Below are positions 1 through 6,983 of a stretch of DNA of 19,169 nt, piece after piece. The position numbers and the translations under genes are program-made. The notes beneath the pieces were generated by a model. It was not told where the DNA came from. It ran no database searches and saw only the letters and a list, made by a program, of their open reading frames with translations. Location of the stretch: the NCBI GenBank assembly GCA_018712555.1, contig DVGT01000055.1, positions 1 to 19,169 on the forward strand. Direction: 5' to 3'. How positions within the stretch are numbered: position 1 is the stretch's first letter; every line of letters starts with the position of its first letter. Origin of the DNA: Faecimorpha stercoravium (GTDB lineage Bacteria > Bacillota > Clostridia > Lachnospirales > Bianqueaceae).

Positions 1-137
1 ATCTTTTTTATATCACTTCTTTCAAAGCCGGCATTTTGGGCGGCTTAAAAGTTGTGCCCTAAAATATCAAATCGAATTTTTGAAATTTTCTTCAAAAAAC
101 ACTTGACTTTTTATTAGCAGGCTTTCTTCTTTTACAA

Positions 138-191
138 ACACCCCATAGGGTGTGTAGACTTTATCATACTAAATTCCCCGATGGAAGTCAA
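138..191 (-). promoter_or_regulatory. SigmaA promoter with CsoR-like palindrome, reading leftward
   Basis: On the minus strand a -35 TTGACT (191-186) and a -10 TATGAT (168-163) are separated by exactly 17 bases. The predicted start near 156 is followed at once by the palindrome ACACCC-TATG-GGGTGT (153-138; 6-bp arms ACACCC/GGGTGT). An A/T-flanked CCC-TATG-GGG core resembles operators of the CsoR/RcnR (DUF156) family of copper, nickel or sulfur sensors. The controlled gene must lie left of the window, because no convincing start codon with a ribosome site is visible in bases 1-137. The promoter is seen directly; the regulator family is inferred from operator shape. Confidence 0.6.
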
Positions 192-216
192 GTATTTTTT
201 GTATCAAACCGAATTT

Positions 217-246
217 TTGGACAACTTTTATAATTTTTTTTATAAA
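217..246 (+). promoter_or_regulatory. Possible promoter for the Cys-rich small protein gene
   Basis: TTGGAC (217-222) and TATAAA (241-246) are 18 bases apart, about 95 bases upstream of the ATG at 340. The region is so A/T-rich that this could be chance, and a sporulation sigma factor is also possible. Bases 1-339 contain no gene that I can support. Confidence 0.3.
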
Positions 247-339
247 ATCAGTGGAACACTGGAAAAGCTATCGTAATATCCTGTAGTATCGAGGGAAACT
301 TCTCCCCGAAAAATCATCATTGGAAAGGGGGCTCTCCCT

Positions 340-525
340 ATGGGATGTGCCGGACAAAACAACTATTGGATCATTATTCTACTGCTGCTCTGCTGCTGCG
401 GAGATAATGGCGGATTCTTCGGCGGTGACGGCTGCGGAAATGACAACTGCAGCTGGATCATCTTCCTGATCCTGATTATGTGCTGCTGCGGCAATGGAAA
501 CGGCAGATCTTCCTGCGGCTGCTAA
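340..525 (+). CDS. Cysteine/glycine-rich small hydrophobic protein
   Basis: This gene encodes a 61-residue protein with 11 cysteines. The start is supported by GAAAGGGGG (323-331), eight bases upstream of the ATG. The protein is an internal duplication: a hydrophobic run beginning W-I-I and ending in CCCG occurs at residues 10-21 and again at 39-51. The two are separated by a Gly/Asp/Asn-rich linker, and the tail is C-G-C. It resembles the small high-cysteine proteins (often named chorion-class high-cysteine proteins) common in Clostridia, whose function is not known to me. It could be a membrane-inserted, metal-binding or disulfide-linked structural peptide, for example in the spore coat. 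The composition is too biased for a confident function. It is convergent with the ATPase gene to its right. Confidence 0.72.
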   Translation: MGCAGQNNYWIIILLLLCCCGDNGGFFGGDGCGNDNCSWIIFLILIMCCCGNGNGRSSCGC

Positions 526-576
526 TCTGCCATCACATACCAGAATATCTCCTAAAAAACACCTATATTTCCTGCA

Positions 577-606
577 GGCCCTTCGAGGATTACAGCTCGA
601 AGGGCC
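577..606. terminator. Hairpin between convergent genes
   Basis: A perfect 11-bp inverted repeat, GGCCCTTCGAG (577-587) and CTCGAAGGGCC (596-606), has an 8-base loop. It lies between the small Cys-rich gene and the 3' end of the ATPase gene. There is no clear U-tract on either side, so it may be an inefficient bidirectional terminator or an mRNA-stabilising hairpin. Confidence 0.55.
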
Positions 607-623
607 TTGGGAAATGACAAACA

Positions 624-1904
624 CTATTTTTTCTGCTGCTGATAATAGAGAATAAACTGTCTGGCGCTGCGTCCCGAGAACCCCTTTTGTTCCATGGACC
701 ACTGCAGTGCCGCCCGCTCTAGTGTCTTGGGGTCTTCTGTGATCCCATTTTTATCCGCAAGGAAGTGGACAATTTCCAGATACAGCGCCTGATTAGGCAC
801 AGGATACGTCAGGGTCAGGCCAAAACGCTGTGATAAAGAAAGCTTTTCATTCATGGCCTCAATGCCATGTACCTCTTCATCATAGTGTTCTGTCTGACGA
901 TCCTTCCATTTCTGCTGAATGATATGACGCCGGTTTGATGTGGCATAGAAGACCACATTTTCCGGCTTTTTCTCCACACTGCCTTCCAACAGCGATTTCA
1001 TATACTTATAATCCGTCTCGAAGTCTTCAAAAGAAAGGTCATCTATGAAAAGAATGAATCGCTTTCCCCGTCCCGCAATATAGGAAAGAACCTGCGGCAG
1101 CTGATCCATCTGATCCTTTCCAATCTCCAGGAGCCTGAGTCCCTGATCAAAATATTCATTGGCCAGTGCCTTGACTGCAGAAGATTTTCCCGTGCCTCCT
1201 GCTCCAGCCAGCAGTACGTTGTTGGCTTCCTTACCCTGTACAAACGCAAGCGTATTGGCAATCAGCATCTCTTTCTGATAGCGGTACCCCACCAGATCTT
1301 CCATACGAATTGTATCGTAATTTTCCACTCCGACAAGTCCCTTCTCCCGGTCCCATCGAAACATGGGAAACATGGCGAGAATCCCACACCCCTGCCGATG
1401 ATAGTATTCTGCCAGACTCTCCGCCAATTCCTCATCCGTAGCCGGCCCGGTCAAACTATGATGTTCACAGAACTCTTTCAGCACCTTCGCCCGATGTTCT
1501 GCCGGCGATGTGTCCGCTCGCTTTTTGGCACAGCGCACATATTGAACGGCAAACTCGGCCAAGCCATAGGTTTTCAGGCATTCCACTCCGGCGGCAAGCG
1601 AACTTCTGATAATGTGCAGATCGCGAAGAACCCCCTGGTACAGGCTGCTTTCCTGCGGCACCTGCCAGCCATTCTCGCAGTTCATGCTAAATGCGTTGAC
1701 ATCTCCTAAGATCCGGTGCCAGAGCCATGCCTCTAAAACAGGCCCCTCCAACAGGTATTTTTCTGACTGACGAATCAAGAGAGCCACCAGCTGACTGGCC
1801 TTCTCCTCCCCCTCCTGCGATGAACATTCGACTAATTCTGACAGGATTCGTGGGATAGGATGTTCCATAATTCGACGAAATACGGTCAAGTGATTCAAAT
1901 TCAT
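624..1904 (-). CDS. DUF815-family AAA+ ATPase
   Basis: This encodes a 426-residue cytoplasmic P-loop ATPase. The P-loop GAGGTGKS is at residues 234-241, the Walker B FILFIDDL at 283-290, and a sensor-1-like YATSNRR at 320-326. An AAA lid follows, with a possible arginine finger near SQRFG (358-362). The N-terminal 200 residues are helical and family-specific. This layout matches the DUF815 ATP-binding proteins, about 400-450 residues long, of Clostridia and Proteobacteria, whose substrate is unknown. I chose the ATG at 1904 because GGGGAGGA precedes it at good spacing. The frame is open for 54 more codons upstream, but that part overlaps the XRE promoter and operator and has no ribosome site. 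It is divergent from the XRE regulator. Confidence 0.88.
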   Translation of the reverse strand: MNLNHLTVFRRIMEHPIPRILSELVECSSQEGEEKASQLVALLIRQSEKYLLEGPVLEAWLWHRILGDVNAFSMNCENGWQVPQESSLYQGVLRDLHIIRSSLAAGVECLKTYGLAEFAVQYVRCAKKRADTSPAEHRAKVLKEFCEHHSLTGPATDEELAESLAEYYHRQGCGILAMFPMFRWDREKGLVGVENYDTIRMEDLVGYRYQKEMLIANTLAFVQGKEANNVLLAGAGGTGKSSAVKALANEYFDQGLRLLEIGKDQMDQLPQVLSYIAGRGKRFILFIDDLSFEDFETDYKYMKSLLEGSVEKKPENVVFYATSNRRHIIQQKWKDRQTEHYDEEVHGIEAMNEKLSLSQRFGLTLTYPVPNQALYLEIVHFLADKNGITEDPKTLERAALQWSMEQKGFSGRSARQFILYYQQQKK

Positions 1905-1991
1905 TTCTCTTTCCTCCCCGATTTTACTATGAGGACAGCAACCGCTAAACTCACAGTTTATAAAACTTGAAAAATTTACCAATTTTGTCAA

Positions 1992-2020
1992 TTGTAAGCA
2001 ATTTTGATTTACGTTATAAT
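1992..2020 (+). promoter_or_regulatory. Promoter of the XRE regulator gene
   Basis: TTGTAA (1992-1997) and a perfect TATAAT (2015-2020) are separated by 17 bases. The predicted start is near 2027, directly in front of the TGCAAG operator repeats. Confidence 0.65.
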
Positions 2021-2028
2021 AAGAATAC

Positions 2029-2069
2029 TGCAAGATCCTATCTTGCAAATTTTGTCGAAATTGCAAGAC
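2029..2069. promoter_or_regulatory. TTGCAAG-type operator half-sites before the XRE gene
   Basis: A perfect inverted repeat, TGCAAGAT (2029-2036) and ATCTTGCA (2040-2047), has a 3-base spacer. A further half-site TGCAAGAC lies at 2062-2069, so CTTGCAA (2042-2048) and TTGCAAG (2061-2067) form a second, wider inverted pair. The sites begin at about +2 of the predicted transcript and end just before the ribosome site. That position suits autorepression by the XRE protein, which is an inference. Confidence 0.6.
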
Positions 2070-2086
2070 TATGAAAGGAGCCTTTG

Positions 2087-2527
2087 ATGTCCGTGCGCAT
2101 TATTCCCTTTGATTATCAGGAAATTGGCCGTGAAATTCGTGCCCGGCGCAACAAATTGGGAATGACACAACGCCAATTAGCCGCAAAGATCCCGTGCAGT
2201 CTTACATATATTTCGCGTATCGAAAATGGTGCGAAACCCAGCCTGGAAGTGCTTGTCCGCATTGCGCACATTCTGGATATGAGCCTGGACTCCATCTTTT
2301 GCGTACAAGCCGAGGACGATACGGAATTCACCCGCGTTCTGCGCGTAGTCCTCCACCAATCTCCAGAAGTTCGTCAGATCGCGTTGAACATGCTGTATGC
2401 GTGTCTTCATTCTCCGGAATCATCAGGAAATACCTATGAACCGCCGGAACCGCCGGACCCCCCCAATCTGGAAGATTCCAGTTCCATACAATCCCTGCTG
2501 TCTGATGCGCCGGAAGATTGGCAATAG
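2087..2527 (+). CDS. XRE-family helix-turn-helix regulator
   Basis: This encodes a 146-residue DNA-binding regulator. Residues 11-70 form a typical Cro/C1-type HTH: G-R-E-I-R-A-R-R-N, then M-T-Q-R-Q-L-A, the recognition segment around L-T-Y-I-S-R-I-E-N-G (39-48), and P-S-L-E-V-L-V-R-I-A. A short helical segment follows (about 80-108), then a Pro-rich, acidic, probably disordered tail (117-130). The ATG at 2087 is chosen because AAAGGAG (2074-2080) sits six bases upstream; an in-frame TTG lies immediately before it. It is divergent from the DUF815 ATPase and preceded by repeated TTGCAAG sites, so it probably regulates itself and perhaps the ATPase. Its signal is unknown. There is no obvious terminator before the convergent deacetylase gene. 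Confidence 0.9.
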   Translation: MSVRIIPFDYQEIGREIRARRNKLGMTQRQLAAKIPCSLTYISRIENGAKPSLEVLVRIAHILDMSLDSIFCVQAEDDTEFTRVLRVVLHQSPEVRQIALNMLYACLHSPESSGNTYEPPEPPDPPNLEDSSSIQSLLSDAPEDWQ

Positions 2528-2569
2528 AACCTATACGCTTTTCATTGTATCCCCTCTTACCCTCTCCTG

Positions 2570-3346
2570 TCAAGATGCAGGATGCTGCCGGCCCTGCGAG
2601 TCTATCCAGCCGCCTTCTGTCCAGATCAGATCCGAAACTGTTCCTATCCTGTATCCCTGCTCTTCCAGACCTGTCAGAATCGCATCCAACGATGCCGCCG
2701 TATACTTCGTATTATTGTGAAAAAGCAGAATCGCGCCGTTCCCCAACTGCGCATGATGCAATACCCGCTCAATCATTTCCTCTTTTCCATACTCTTTCCA
2801 ATCCAAGCTATCCACCGACCATTGTATGGTCTCATAGCCGCACTCTTTGGCCGCCTGTATGACCGTATTATTATACGATCCGTATGGAGGTCTGAATAAT
2901 ACCGTGGTATATCCGGTCAGCGCGCGGATCTCCTCCTGGGCTCCCATGATCTCCTGCTTACACTCCTCCAGACCGAGCTCCGTATAATCTACATGATGAT
3001 TCCCGTGATTGGCAAGTTCATGCCCTGCCTCATAGAGCATTTTTACTTCCTGCGGCCAGTGTCTGATCCAACTCCCCAGAAGAAAGAACGTAGCCTTGAC
3101 CTGATGCTGCGCCAGGACGTTCAGGATCTGCGCCAGATCCTCTGTGCCTGTCGCAATATCAAAAGTAAGCGCTATACGCGGTTCTTGTGTCTCTACGCTG
3201 TAGATGGGCAGTTCCCTTGCCTCCGCTGCGGCTGATTGTATATCTTTACCAATTATATGGTGAAGCTCAGCGCCATACAAGCATACCATGAAACACAAAA
3301 TGCCCAGCAAAACCAAGATTGGCACATCCTTTTGGCCCTTCTTCAT
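2570..3346 (-). CDS. Membrane-anchored polysaccharide deacetylase, PdaB-like
   Basis: This encodes 258 residues: a short basic N-terminus, one membrane segment (about 8-25) and an extracytoplasmic NodB-type carbohydrate esterase 4 domain (about 55-245). Visible motifs are T-F-D (61-63, catalytic base D63), the metal-binding His pair H114/H118, R-P-P-Y-G (152-156), S-V-D-S-L-D-W (177-183) and L-L-F-H (207-210). In motif 1 the usual second Asp of TFDDG is replaced (T-F-D-I-A-T-G). This also occurs in the sporulation PdaB branch. The likely role is de-N-acetylation of peptidoglycan or another wall glycan, perhaps during sporulation. ATG 3346 follows a purine-rich AAAGGGG. An upstream in-frame TTG at 3436 has no ribosome site and would reach into the apbE promoter. 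Confidence 0.85.
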   Translation of the reverse strand: MKKGQKDVPILVLLGILCFMVCLYGAELHHIIGKDIQSAAAEARELPIYSVETQEPRIALTFDIATGTEDLAQILNVLAQHQVKATFFLLGSWIRHWPQEVKMLYEAGHELANHGNHHVDYTELGLEECKQEIMGAQEEIRALTGYTTVLFRPPYGSYNNTVIQAAKECGYETIQWSVDSLDWKEYGKEEMIERVLHHAQLGNGAILLFHNNTKYTAASLDAILTGLEEQGYRIGTVSDLIWTEGGWIDSQGRQHPAS

Positions 3347-3401
3347 GACATCTTTCCCCTTTCCCTTTGCAATCCTTTTTGCAACGTTAACATTTTGCGC
3401 C

Positions 3402-3430
3402 TTGTTTTTTCTTTTGGGTTGTGGTATTGT
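3402..3430 (+). promoter_or_regulatory. Possible promoter of the ApbE-type gene
   Basis: TTGTTT (3402-3407) and TATTGT (3425-3430) are 17 bases apart, 47 bases before the ApbE start codon. The hexamers are moderate matches in a T-rich region. Confidence 0.4.
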
Positions 3431-3476
3431 AAACAAAGACAGGCGCCAGGAGGAACCGTCTGTGTGGGAGGTTATT

Positions 3477-4448
3477 ATGAGAATTCGATATATGACCCTG
3501 GGACTGTTGCTTTTGACGCTTTGTATCTTTCATTCTGGATGTTCTTCGGCGCAGGAATATACAGCCTACTATTTCGACTATTTTGATACCTTCTCTACTT
3601 TGACGGTATATGCCGAAAGCGAGGAAGAATTCGAAACCTATCGTCAGATTGTGGACGAGGTATTTCAAGAATATCATAGACTCTGCAACGCTTATGAACC
3701 CTTTGATTCGGTTGTGAACCTATATACTCTGAATCAGTCCGCTGGACAGGGTCCCGTGGCTGTAGAGGAACCGCTGTACGAGTTTTTAGAATACTGCGTG
3801 GAAGCCTATGAGAGCAGCCTTGGCACTGTCAATATCGCTCTGGGCTCCGTTCTCCAGCTCTGGCAAGAACAGATGAATGCGGATGACCCTGTCGTCCCTT
3901 CTGAAGAAGCACTCACGCAGGCCGCTCAACATACGGATATCTCACAGATGATCCTGGATCCTGATTCTCAGACTGTAGAACTGTTGGATCCTGAGATGTC
4001 CCTGGATGCTGGTGCTTTAGCCAAAGGGTATGCGACTGCCATTGCCCAGGAACAATTAATCGAGGCTGGCTGCGAGAGCGCTCTGCTCAATGCCGGCGGC
4101 AACATCGTCTGTATCGGTACCTATCCCGGCCTCAATGGCTGGAATGTAGGGATTCTGAACCCAGATACCTCTTCTGAAACTTCCTTATATACCACATGGT
4201 TGGTTCGTGATGCCTGCGTTGTTACGAGCGGAGATTATGAACGGTATTTTGAGGTGGATGGCGTCCGGTATCATCACATCATTGATCCCGATACGCTTTA
4301 TCCCGCGAACCGTTATCACAGCGTCAGTATTCAGTGTACAGACGCCGCGGCAGCAGACATGTTGTCCACCGCTCTTTTCATCCTTCCCAGAGGGGAGGGC
4401 GAGGCTTTAGCCGCGCAGTACCATGCTCAGGTTCTTTATATTGATTGA
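3477..4448 (+). CDS. apbE: FAD:protein FMN transferase, ApbE-type lipoprotein
   Basis: This encodes 323 residues. A signal peptide (M-R-I-R, then a Leu-rich core) ends at a lipobox-like H-S-G-C with Cys22, so the protein is probably anchored outside the membrane. ApbE enzymes transfer FMN from FAD to Thr in partner proteins, such as Rnf/Nqr subunits or FMN-binding-domain proteins. Family motifs seen: F-D-T-F-S-T (36-41), D-A-G-A-L-A-K-G-Y-A (177-186), L-L-N-A-G-G-N-I (203-210), T-S-G-D-Y-E-R-Y-F (250-258), H-H-I-I-D-P (266-271) and A-D-M-L-S-T-A (293-299). Length is normal for the family. ATG 3477 is preceded by GGGAGG (3466-3471). The frame stays open to 3288 but has no ribosome site there. 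No flavoprotein target gene is visible nearby. It is convergent, with a 2-base gap, with the YlmC-like gene. Confidence 0.92.
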   Translation: MRIRYMTLGLLLLTLCIFHSGCSSAQEYTAYYFDYFDTFSTLTVYAESEEEFETYRQIVDEVFQEYHRLCNAYEPFDSVVNLYTLNQSAGQGPVAVEEPLYEFLEYCVEAYESSLGTVNIALGSVLQLWQEQMNADDPVVPSEEALTQAAQHTDISQMILDPDSQTVELLDPEMSLDAGALAKGYATAIAQEQLIEAGCESALLNAGGNIVCIGTYPGLNGWNVGILNPDTSSETSLYTTWLVRDACVVTSGDYERYFEVDGVRYHHIIDPDTLYPANRYHSVSIQCTDAAAADMLSTALFILPRGEGEALAAQYHAQVLYID

Positions 4449-4450
4449 GT

Positions 4451-4744
4451 CTACATTCCTCGTTTGGATCCCCATCGTTTCTCGCGCGGATCCTGACATA
4501 AGCAGGCCGGCGGATCCAGATCTACCAGGATAAAGTCACATCCTATTCGATAGATCATGTCCCAGGGAACCCGATACTCCGTATCCCTTCCTCCGAGTCC
4601 AAAAAACTTGGCGGGACAGCTCACGAAAAACGCGCAAATCTTACCGCAGGCCAGATCCATTTCCAGATCAAAAACATATCCTAACCGGGCGCCGTCTCGG
4701 ATATTGATCACTTCTTTTTCTTCTAATTCGTCCAGACGAACCAT
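4451..4744 (-). CDS. YlmC/YmxH-family sporulation protein (PRC-barrel)
   Basis: This encodes 97 residues with a single PRC-barrel fold. The N-terminal L-D-E-L-E-E-K-E-V-I-N-I pattern, the central G-x-R-L-G-Y-V-F-D-L-E-M-D segment and the late I-Y-R-I-G-C-D-F-I-L-V-D strand are characteristic of YlmC/YmxH proteins. These are conserved in spore-forming Firmicutes and are linked to sporulation without a defined biochemical role. The Arg/Lys-rich tail (residues 82-97) is longer than usual. The start ATG at 4744 has AAGGAAG eight bases upstream. It is divergent from the membrane-protein gene (72-base gap) and nearly abuts apbE tail to tail. Confidence 0.85.
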   Translation of the reverse strand: MVRLDELEEKEVINIRDGARLGYVFDLEMDLACGKICAFFVSCPAKFFGLGGRDTEYRVPWDMIYRIGCDFILVDLDPPACLCQDPREKRWGSKRGM

Positions 4745-4816
4745 TTTCTCACTTCCTTACTGGATGTTTATCATATTCTATGCGGGTCAGGTTGTATTCT
4801 TTCGGGAGGGTTTACC

Positions 4817-5311
4817 ATGTCATGTGTTTTCTTTGTGATCGGCCTCATTCTGGCGGCTCTGGATCTTTATATTGATACGATGGATATACTGGTGGATGCG
4901 GCCGGTTTCGTCGTGATTCTGTTCAGTCTCCTGCCCCTTCTGGTTCAGCGCCAATTCCCTCTTCCACATCTGATTTGGCCGCTTGGCGCTCTTCTATGCA
5001 GTATTCTCCTATGGATTCCTGAAAACTCTCTGCGTCTTCTCTGCACCATTGCCCAAAACCTTTGCTTTTGGCTCTTACTTTGGGCATTGGGACGATGCCT
5101 GTTTCCTCACCGCGAGAAGGGTTCCACCGAACGCATTCTCTATCAGAGCTACCTTACGGCAAACCTGTTTCTGATGTTAAGCAAAACCTTTGGCGGTCTT
5201 TTGAGTGCCGTAGAAATTATAGGGATCCTGATTCTATTCTTTCAGGTCATCCTGCTTATCTTTGAGATCATCATCACCTGGCGGCGCTGGCCGACACGGA
5301 TGATCGATTAA
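4817..5311 (+). CDS. Hydrophobic multi-pass membrane protein, unknown function
   Basis: This encodes 164 residues with about five or six membrane segments (roughly 3-20, 24-45, 50-68, 73-92, 112-130 and 134-155). Short basic loops include R-C-L-F-P-H-R-E-K-G, and the C-terminus W-R-R-W-P-T-R is positively charged. I recognise no catalytic motif. ATG 4817 follows GGGAGGG at good spacing. Only 20 bases separate it from the TIM-barrel gene to the right, so it is probably the first gene of that operon. It could be a transport helper, or simply an unrelated co-transcribed gene. Confidence 0.75.
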   Translation: MSCVFFVIGLILAALDLYIDTMDILVDAAGFVVILFSLLPLLVQRQFPLPHLIWPLGALLCSILLWIPENSLRLLCTIAQNLCFWLLLWALGRCLFPHREKGSTERILYQSYLTANLFLMLSKTFGGLLSAVEIIGILILFFQVILLIFEIIITWRRWPTRMID

Positions 5312-5331
5312 TCTATATACAAGGGGGTTGT

Positions 5332-6111
5332 ATGATGTCAATGTCACTGGGCGCACAGCTTTACACCGTGCGCGAATTTACAAAAACACCGGAGGGGATC
5401 GAGAAAACCCTACGGCGTATCAGGCAGATGGGATTTAAGACGATTCAGATTTCCGCTTTTGGTCCTGTGGATCCGAAACTGCTGGCCGATTGGATCCATG
5501 AATTGGATCTATATGTCTGTGTCACCCATAATCCCTTTGATCGGCTGAAAAATGACTTGTCGGCGCTGATCGCGGAACATCGGCTGATGGGCTGCGATAC
5601 GATTGGCCTGGGCGCCATGCCCGGAGAATACCACAGCAGTGGTGAAGAGGGGTTCCTTCAGTTTATCAAGGACATTGCCCCGATTGCCCATGCGATCCAT
5701 GAAGAGGGCCTGCAGTTTGCTTATCACAATCATAATTTTGAATTTGCCCGTTTTGGCGATCATACGGGAATGGATCTTCTATATGAGGCCACGAATCCGG
5801 AGGAATTCCACTTTATCCTGGATACCTACTGGCTGCAGATGGGTGGCGTCAACCCGCCGGATTACATTCGCAGGGCCACCGGCCGTATGAAAGTCTGCCA
5901 CTTTAAGGATTTCGCCGTCGATGGATTTACACCTCGGTTTGCGGAAGTCGGGGAGGGTAATCTGGATCTGGGTGCCTGTTACCGTGCCTGTAAGGAAGCG
6001 GGTGTCAAAGATATCGTCATCGAGCAGGACGTCTGCCCCGGCGATCCCTTCGATTCTTTAGCGATTAGTTTCAAGAATCTGAAACAACTGGCGGCAAAGG
6101 AGGAAGGATGA
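5332..6111 (+). CDS. Sugar phosphate isomerase/epimerase-like TIM-barrel protein (first)
   Basis: This encodes a 259-residue soluble xylose-isomerase-like (AP endonuclease 2 superfamily) barrel. It opens with G-A-Q-L-Y-T-V-R (7-14), followed by A-Y-H-N-H-N-F-E-F (130-138). Plausible divalent-metal ligands are E137, D164 (I-L-D-T-Y-W), H190 (V-C-H-F-K-D) and E231 (I-E-Q-D). Such proteins isomerise, epimerise or cleave keto-sugars and inositol derivatives; the exact substrate cannot be read from sequence. AAGGGGG precedes two adjacent ATGs (5332 and 5335), and either may be used. It overlaps the next gene by four bases, implying translational coupling. With the oxidoreductase downstream it forms a dehydrogenase/isomerase module. 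Confidence 0.88.
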   Translation: MMSMSLGAQLYTVREFTKTPEGIEKTLRRIRQMGFKTIQISAFGPVDPKLLADWIHELDLYVCVTHNPFDRLKNDLSALIAEHRLMGCDTIGLGAMPGEYHSSGEEGFLQFIKDIAPIAHAIHEEGLQFAYHNHNFEFARFGDHTGMDLLYEATNPEEFHFILDTYWLQMGGVNPPDYIRRATGRMKVCHFKDFAVDGFTPRFAEVGEGNLDLGACYRACKEAGVKDIVIEQDVCPGDPFDSLAISFKNLKQLAAKEEG

Positions 6112-6983
6112 TGCTGAAAGAAACACTGACCGGCTTTGCTGACGAAATCTCGCCAGATCTAAACGTACAGATGGATGTACTGGATTCTCTCGATATTCAC
6201 TATATCGAGATGCGCGGCGTGGATGGCCGCAATCTCTGCGACTATTCTCTGGAAGAGGCGCGTACTGTAAAGACCAGGCTCTGCGAACGTGACTTTGCGC
6301 TATCTGCCGTCGGCTCTCCAATCGGAAAGATAAAGATTTCTGATCCTTTTGAGCCTCACTTTGAAAAATTCTGTCATGCCTGCGATCTGGCCGAACTTTT
6401 TGAGACGCCTCGTATTCGTATCTTTAGTTTCTACATCCCACCAGAAGAGGATCCTGCCTCCTATCGGGATGAGGTTCTCCGCCGCATGTCCGCTATGGTG
6501 GATGAGGCAAAGAGGCGTGGGCTTGTGCTATTGCATGAAAATGAAAAGCATATCTACGGCGATACGCCAGAGCGCTGTCTGGATCTGATGCAGGAATTCT
6601 ATGGAGAACATTTTCAGGCGACCTTTGATCCGGCTAATTTCGTACAATGCCAAGTCAACGTGTATCCTCATGCTTATGATCTTCTGGCTCCCTATATTGC
6701 CTATATGCATATCAAAGATGCACACCTGACCAACGGAACCGTCACTGTAGCGGGTCGTGGAGACGGTGGCGTCAAAGAGGTGCTGTCTCGTTTATCCGAG
6801 AAAAATTTTGAGGGATTTCTGTCCCTGGAACCGCATCTGACAGATTTCGTTGGTTTTAAGGATCTGGAACAGCATGCTGTAGAAGAAGTAAAAGAAGACG
6901 CTGGTATGGGCGCAAAACTCTTTGCCGCGGCTGCAGGCGCATTGCGCGGATTATTGGAAGAGATTCGGAAGGAGGGACATTAA
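6108..6983 (+). CDS. Sugar phosphate isomerase/epimerase-like TIM-barrel protein (second)
   Basis: This encodes 291 residues, also a xylose-isomerase-like barrel but from a different subfamily than its upstream neighbour. It starts with L-T-G-F-A-D-E-I-S, then L-L-H-E-N-E-K-H-I-Y-G-D (141-152). Candidate metal ligands are E144, D174 (A-T-F-D-P-A-N-F), H201 (M-H-I-K-D-A) and E241 (S-L-E-P-H). Chemistry on a keto-sugar or polyol derivative is expected, but the substrate is unknown. Its ATG overlaps the previous stop codon (ATGA), with AAAGGAGGAAGG just upstream inside the previous gene. The next gene starts immediately after its stop. An Ala-rich helix near 272-281 ends the barrel. Confidence 0.88.
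   Translation: MMLKETLTGFADEISPDLNVQMDVLDSLDIHYIEMRGVDGRNLCDYSLEEARTVKTRLCERDFALSAVGSPIGKIKISDPFEPHFEKFCHACDLAELFETPRIRIFSFYIPPEEDPASYRDEVLRRMSAMVDEAKRRGLVLLHENEKHIYGDTPERCLDLMQEFYGEHFQATFDPANFVQCQVNVYPHAYDLLAPYIAYMHIKDAHLTNGTVTVAGRGDGGVKEVLSRLSEKNFEGFLSLEPHLTDFVGFKDLEQHAVEEVKEDAGMGAKLFAAAAGALRGLLEEIRKEGH

Noticed and set aside
3347..3436. N-terminal extension of the deacetylase to TTG 3436
   Set aside because: No ribosome site precedes the TTG, and the extension is only a basic segment before the membrane anchor.
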